NCBI GenBank assembly: GCA_041166385.1
Contig: JBEEFW010000022.1
Coordinates: 1-64,000, forward strand
Direction: 5' to 3'
Length of the DNA: 64,000 nucleotides
DNA from: DASUCS01 sp041166385
GTDB lineage: Bacteria; Actinomycetota; Acidimicrobiia; Acidimicrobiales; JACDCH01
Numbering within the stretch: position 1 is the stretch's first letter; each line of letters starts with the position of its first letter. Shown one piece after another: positions 60,562-64,000 of this stretch. Under the pieces are notes generated by a model. That model saw nothing but the letters and a program-made list of their open reading frames with translations, ran no database searches and was not told where the DNA came from. The translations under genes and the position numbers were made by a program.

Positions 60562-61321
60562 CGATCTGAACGGGTTCGAGGCTGTCGCGATCACCGCGGC
60601 GGGGATGGCCGCCGGCGCGGTGAACGCCGTGATCGGATCCGGCAGCCTCATCACGTTCCCGACGCTGTTGGCCTTCGGCTATCCGGCTGTCACCGCCAAC
60701 GTCTCGAACAACATCGGCCTGGTCCCCGGCTCGATCAGCGGGGCCGTCGGGTTTCGGCGCGAGCTGCGAGGGCAGGGCACGCGGGCACGCACGCTCGCCG
60801 TCGCCTCCGGTGTGGGCGGGCTCACGGGTGCCGTGCTGCTCCTCACGCTGCCGTCCGAGGTCTTCGACGCCATCGTGCCGGTGCTCGTGCTCACCGCGTG
60901 CGTGTTGATGGTGCTCCAGCCGAGGCTGGCCGTGTGGGCGGCGGAACGCAGGTCCGCGCAATCGCGCGACGTGCCCCTGGTGGCGCTCGGGGTCGTGTTC
61001 CTCGCCGGCGTCTATGGCGGCTACTTCGGCGCGGCGCAGGGCGTGATCCTGCTCGCCACGCTCGGCGTGCTCGTACCCGACGACCTCGTGCGCACGAACG
61101 CGCTCAAGAACGTGCTCGCCGGCGTGGTGAACGGAGTTGCCGCGCTCTTGTTCATCGTGTTCGGCGACGTCGCATGGTCCGCCGTCGCGTTGATCGCGGT
61201 CGGCTCGGTCATCGGCGCCGCCCTCGGCGCCCGGGTGGGGCGGCGCATCCCCGCCACTGCCCTTCGGATCCTGGTCGTGATCCTCGGCATCGGCGTGGCG
61301 ATCCGTCTCGTCCTCCTCTGA
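60536..61321 (+). CDS. TSUP (TauE/SafE, DUF81) family permease
   Basis: A 261-residue membrane protein with 7-8 hydrophobic segments and the TSUP duplicated motif. The first half has GAVNAVIGSGSLITFPTLL with PAVTANVSNNIGLVPGS, and the second half GGYFGAAQGVILLATLG with NALKNVLAGVVNG. Members export sulfite, sulfoacetate or related anions. The start is uncertain; GTG 60536 overlaps nrdJ by 26 bp and gives about 15 residues before the first helix, whereas ATG 60605 would truncate it. Confidence 0.88.
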   Translation: MAARADAADDLNGFEAVAITAAGMAAGAVNAVIGSGSLITFPTLLAFGYPAVTANVSNNIGLVPGSISGAVGFRRELRGQGTRARTLAVASGVGGLTGAVLLLTLPSEVFDAIVPVLVLTACVLMVLQPRLAVWAAERRSAQSRDVPLVALGVVFLAGVYGGYFGAAQGVILLATLGVLVPDDLVRTNALKNVLAGVVNGVAALLFIVFGDVAWSAVALIAVGSVIGAALGARVGRRIPATALRILVVILGIGVAIRLVLL

Positions 61322-61363
61322 GCACACCGATTGATTGTCGTCGTGGCGGGGAAGGGTGGTGCG

Positions 61364-62182
61364 ATGACCAGCACCCTTCGCCGCGAGACCGCGTCGTGGG
61401 TCGAGCCCGTCGGTCGGATCGGACTGGCCACGCAGGGAGTGCTGTATGCGGTGGTGGCGATGCTCGCGTTGCAGGTTGCGTCCGGGCACTCCGACGATCG
61501 CGCCGACCAGCGCGGCGCCATCGAGTCCGTCTCGAGCCAGTCGTTCGGCCGTGTGCTCTTGCTCGTGCTCACGCTCGGACTCGCCCTGCATTGCGCCTGG
61601 CGCCTGTTGCTCGCGATCAGGGGCGCGCCGGGCGACGACGACGCCAAGGACTGGGTGAAGCGGGCGGGTCACTTCGGGCGAGCCCTCATCTACGCGGGCT
61701 TCACGGTCACGGCGGTACGCGTCTTGCTCGACGCCGACAGCGGTGGCGGCAACGAGCATCAGCAGGCCGCGTCAAAGGCGCTCGACCTGCCCGGCGGCCA
61801 GCTCGTCCTCATCGTTCTGGGCGTCGCCGTCATCGGAACGGGTGTGTGGCACGCGAGCAAGCTGTTCACCCGCTCGTTCGCTGACGATCTGGATGTCGAC
61901 GGTCGCAGCCCCGCGCTACGCAAGACGGTGCTGGTGCTCGGCGCCGTCGGCTACGCGGCCCGCGGCGTGGTGTTCATGCTGATCGGCTGGTTCCTCGTGC
62001 AGGCGGGCGTCGACGATGATCCGAACGAGAGCGCGGGGCTCGACAGCGCGCTGAAGCGACTCGCTGATTCGACGTACGGCCCAGGGGTGTTGCGCGCGCT
62101 GGCGGTTGGGCTCCTCATCTTCGGTGTCTATCGGGTCGTCGACGCCTGCGTGCGGACGCGCGAGGCCGTCGCGAACGCCTGA
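61364..62182 (+). CDS. DUF1206 membrane protein
   Basis: A 272-residue protein with six membrane helices arranged as three repeats of a two-helix unit (VGRIGLATQGVLYAVVAMLA, AGHFGRALIYAGFTVTAVRV, VGYAARGVVFMLIGWFLVQA). This is the DUF1206 pattern, common in actinobacteria and of unknown function. The ATG at 61364 follows GAAGGG. A convergent SDR gene ends 9 bp downstream. Confidence 0.9.
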   Translation: MTSTLRRETASWVEPVGRIGLATQGVLYAVVAMLALQVASGHSDDRADQRGAIESVSSQSFGRVLLLVLTLGLALHCAWRLLLAIRGAPGDDDAKDWVKRAGHFGRALIYAGFTVTAVRVLLDADSGGGNEHQQAASKALDLPGGQLVLIVLGVAVIGTGVWHASKLFTRSFADDLDVDGRSPALRKTVLVLGAVGYAARGVVFMLIGWFLVQAGVDDDPNESAGLDSALKRLADSTYGPGVLRALAVGLLIFGVYRVVDACVRTREAVANA

Positions 62183-62191
62183 CGGTGCTCG

Positions 62192-62962
62192 CTACTTGCA
62201 GGTGGCGATACCGCCGTCGACCGGAAGCACGGCGCCGGTGATGTAGGACGCCGCCCGCGACGCCAGGAAGATCGCGGCGCCCGCCATGTCGTCCGGCCGG
62301 CCGATGCGCTTCATGGGGGCGTCCCGCGCGATCTGATCGCCGAACGCATCGAGCGTGGCCGCCATCATCTTCGACTCGAACGGCCCGGGGGCGATGGCGT
62401 TGACCGTCAGGTCGGGAGCGAGGGCCTTGGCGAGGTGCCTGGTCAACTGGTGCACCGCCGCCTTGCTCGTGGAGTACGAGTACGTCTCGAGGAGCGGAAC
62501 CTGGATGCCGTCGATCGAACCGATGTTGATGACGCGAGCCGGATCGTCGGGGTTGCCGGCCGCTTGCAGCAGCGGCAGCAGGAACTTCGTGAGGTGGAAC
62601 ACACCCTTCACGTTGATGTCGAGCACGCGATCCCATGCCTTGTCGTCGTGCTCGGCAAGCGGCACGCCCCAGGTGGCGCCCGCGTTGTTCACGAGGATGT
62701 GCAGCTCGTTCTCGCGTTCGGCGATCTCGTTGGCCAGACGCTGGCACTCCGCTTCAGTCGAGAGGTCCGCCGGTAACGCGATGCACTCGCCGACCTTCGA
62801 GAGCTCCGCCGCGATCTCGTTGCACACGTCTGCCTTGCGCGACGAGATGTAGACCTTGGCGCCGGCTTCGACGAACCCGCGCGCAATCATCAAGCCGATG
62901 CCACGCGACCCTCCGGTCACGACCGCGGTCTTGCCGCTGATGGAGAAAAGTTCGCTGGTCAC
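62192..62962 (-). CDS. Short-chain dehydrogenase/reductase (FabG-like)
   Basis: A 256-residue classical SDR with TGGSRGIG at residues 16-23, NNAG near residue 92 and the catalytic YSTSK near 162. The Ser is in NIGSIDG. The cap sequence and the C-terminal ITGAVLPVDGGIATCK fit the FabG/gluconate-dehydrogenase-like group. The GTG start lies 8 nt after TAGCGT (plus strand 62971-62976), the leaderless arrangement also seen at the ligase operon. Substrate unknown. Confidence 0.9.
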   Translation of the reverse strand: MTSELFSISGKTAVVTGGSRGIGLMIARGFVEAGAKVYISSRKADVCNEIAAELSKVGECIALPADLSTEAECQRLANEIAERENELHILVNNAGATWGVPLAEHDDKAWDRVLDINVKGVFHLTKFLLPLLQAAGNPDDPARVINIGSIDGIQVPLLETYSYSTSKAAVHQLTRHLAKALAPDLTVNAIAPGPFESKMMAATLDAFGDQIARDAPMKRIGRPDDMAGAAIFLASRAASYITGAVLPVDGGIATCK

Positions 62963-63019
62963 GGGCGGCGACGCTACAACGAGCGACTGGCGCCGGGCTC
63001 ATGCGGGTACTGGGGTGCC

Positions 63020-63202
63020 ATGGCACACACGCATGCTGCTCTTGCGGATCAAGCGATGGGCCTCGAATTGCAAGCGATCGAGTTGGAGAGCGAGTTGGAG
63101 TGGGCGGAAGCGCAAGGACGTCTTCACGATGGACGCCAATTGCGCCGTCAGCTCGTGAACGTGTTGAACGAGCTTGCATCCGTCGCTGACCGCGTCGCCT
63201 GA
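63020..63202 (+). CDS. Possible small helical protein
   Basis: A 60-residue frame (MAHTHAALADQAMGLELQAI start) that would be a charged single helix or helical hairpin. It fills the gap between the divergent SDR and the sterol-desaturase-like gene and overlaps the latter's 3' end by 55 bp. No family recognised and no ribosome binding site, so the call rests on composition and position only. Confidence 0.4.
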   Translation: MAHTHAALADQAMGLELQAIELESELEWAEAQGRLHDGRQLRRQLVNVLNELASVADRVA

Positions 63203-63954
63203 CTCGCAAAGGGCCACGCCATCTGGGCGAGATACCCCCGTGGCGCGGGCTCACCCATTCCGTAGGTCGACGGCATGTAGTCGGGCAGGTAGCACGTACC
63301 GAAGATCACGTCGAGCACTGGCAGGTTGCCGGCAAAGTTCTTGTTCGTCGCCGCGGGCTCGTCGGCGTGATGCCAATGATGGAACTCCGGCGTGGCGGTG
63401 ACCCACCGGAGTGCGCCGAACCGGACACGCACGTTGGCATGGATGAACAGCGCTTGGAGCGTTGTCAGCGCGAGGTAGGCGCCGAACGTCGCGGCGGTGA
63501 AGCCCAGCAGATAGAGCGGGAGCACGGTCGCGGCTCGCGTGAAGATCGAGTCGAGCGGGTGCAACCTGGCGGCGGCCAGCCAGTCCATCTCCTCGATCGA
63601 GTGGTGCACCTTGTGAAAGCGCCACAGCCACGGGAGCTCGTGCGCGGCGCGGTGGGCCCAGTACTGCGCGACATCAGTGACGAGCACCGCTTCGAGGAAC
63701 TGCAGCCAGGCGGGCTGTCCGGTGACCGCGGCCTGGAAGTCCGAGTTCACCAATGGGTGGACGGCGATCGCGAGACCGATCACGGCGACGACCAGACCGG
63801 CGGTGATGAGCAGGTTGTTCAACAGGAGATGCACGACGTCGGTGCGCCACCGGTCGCGGCGGAACCGGCGAGGATGCAGCGCGAACAGCCGCTCGACGAG
63901 CGTGAGCGCCAGGACGAACATCAGAAATCCGAACACGGGATGACTGTGCACCAC
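63148..63954 (-). CDS. Fatty acid hydroxylase / sterol desaturase family protein
   Basis: A 268-residue membrane diiron enzyme of the fatty-acid-hydroxylase superfamily. Histidine boxes are HRAAHE, HKVHH and HHWHH, with an additional His in FIHANV. Four or so hydrophobic helices lie before and between them. It would hydroxylate or desaturate a lipid or carotenoid. The N-terminus is close to the window edge. GTG 63954 or 63951 are the possible starts, a TAACAC box lying just upstream, so the start is tentative. Confidence 0.88.
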   Translation of the reverse strand: MVHSHPVFGFLMFVLALTLVERLFALHPRRFRRDRWRTDVVHLLLNNLLITAGLVVAVIGLAIAVHPLVNSDFQAAVTGQPAWLQFLEAVLVTDVAQYWAHRAAHELPWLWRFHKVHHSIEEMDWLAAARLHPLDSIFTRAATVLPLYLLGFTAATFGAYLALTTLQALFIHANVRVRFGALRWVTATPEFHHWHHADEPAATNKNFAGNLPVLDVIFGTCYLPDYMPSTYGMGEPAPRGYLAQMAWPFASQATRSATDASSFNTFTS

Positions 63955-64000
63955 CTGTGTTAGGGGTGGGTGAGCCGTGCTTCAAAGCGTGATCTCGACG

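Noticed and set aside
57640..60654. A 1004-codon open frame antisense to nrdJ
   Set aside because: Pure shadow of nrdJ; composition (His/Arg/Asp-rich) is that of a reverse-complement reading and no motif is present.

Overview
The window is a 64-kb stretch of high-GC (roughly two-thirds G+C) bacterial chromosome. It is densely packed with protein genes, many overlapping by 1-30 bp, and I see no rRNA, tRNA, CRISPR array, transposase or prophage. The gene content points to an actinobacterium of the Acidimicrobiia type (Ilumatobacter-like). The supports are a Gram-positive LexA operator (CGAAC-N4-GTTCG), a lexA / LysM protein / nrdR block, class II ribonucleotide reductase, RNase J, an AbiEi-DUF559 protein, a SpoVS homologue, and frequent genes that appear leaderless. 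The taxonomic call is inference.

Layout. 1-4 kb: the end of pnp, an M16 peptidase and dapB. 4-10 kb: a lipid and redox block (two SDRs, a DedA-like membrane protein, an acyl-CoA synthetase, SURF1 and a ferritin-like diiron protein). 10-15.8 kb: two convergent secreted proteins that both end in FG-GAP-like repeats, a CPBP protease, a HAD hydrolase and an ATP-grasp enzyme. 15.8-23.5 kb: a wHTH regulator, dapA, rnj, ftsK, an SMP-30 protein and a GH172/DUF2961 protein. 23.5-30.1 kb: a tight six-gene minus-strand operon with two atypical alpha/beta hydrolases, a free-standing acyl carrier protein and three tandem paralogous FAAL-like acyl-AMP ligases. 30.2-33.1 kb: rimO, pgsA and an AbiEi-DUF559 gene bracketed by two copies of a 47-bp palindromic repeat. 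33-44 kb: DUF1214, cinA, recA, spoVS, miaB, two flavin/F420-type proteins, miaA, dapF, hflX and dapC. 44-49 kb: one 1669-residue coiled-coil repeat protein. 49-57 kb: dapD, dapE, a membrane-anchored subtilase, lexA, a LysM protein, nrdR, a RibD-like reductase and a molybdopterin oxidoreductase. 57-64 kb: nrdJ with a long leader, a TSUP permease, DUF1206, an SDR and a fatty acid hydroxylase.

How the genes work together. dapA, dapB, dapD, dapC, dapE and dapF supply every step from aspartate semialdehyde to meso-diaminopimelate by the succinylase route. recA, lexA and the LysM protein form a LexA-controlled SOS module with five recognisable operators. nrdR and nrdJ pair a repressor with its likely target. 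The order pnp - M16 - dap genes - rnj - ftsK - pgsA - cinA - recA - spoVS - miaB follows the ancestral Bacillus-type arrangement with accessory blocks inserted.

The strongest candidate for an undescribed system is the six-gene hydrolase/ACP/triple-ligase operon. It resembles the accessory genes of exosortase A loci, but no exosortase is visible here. The second is the family of 47-bp nested palindromes, two of which flank a nuclease-domain gene.
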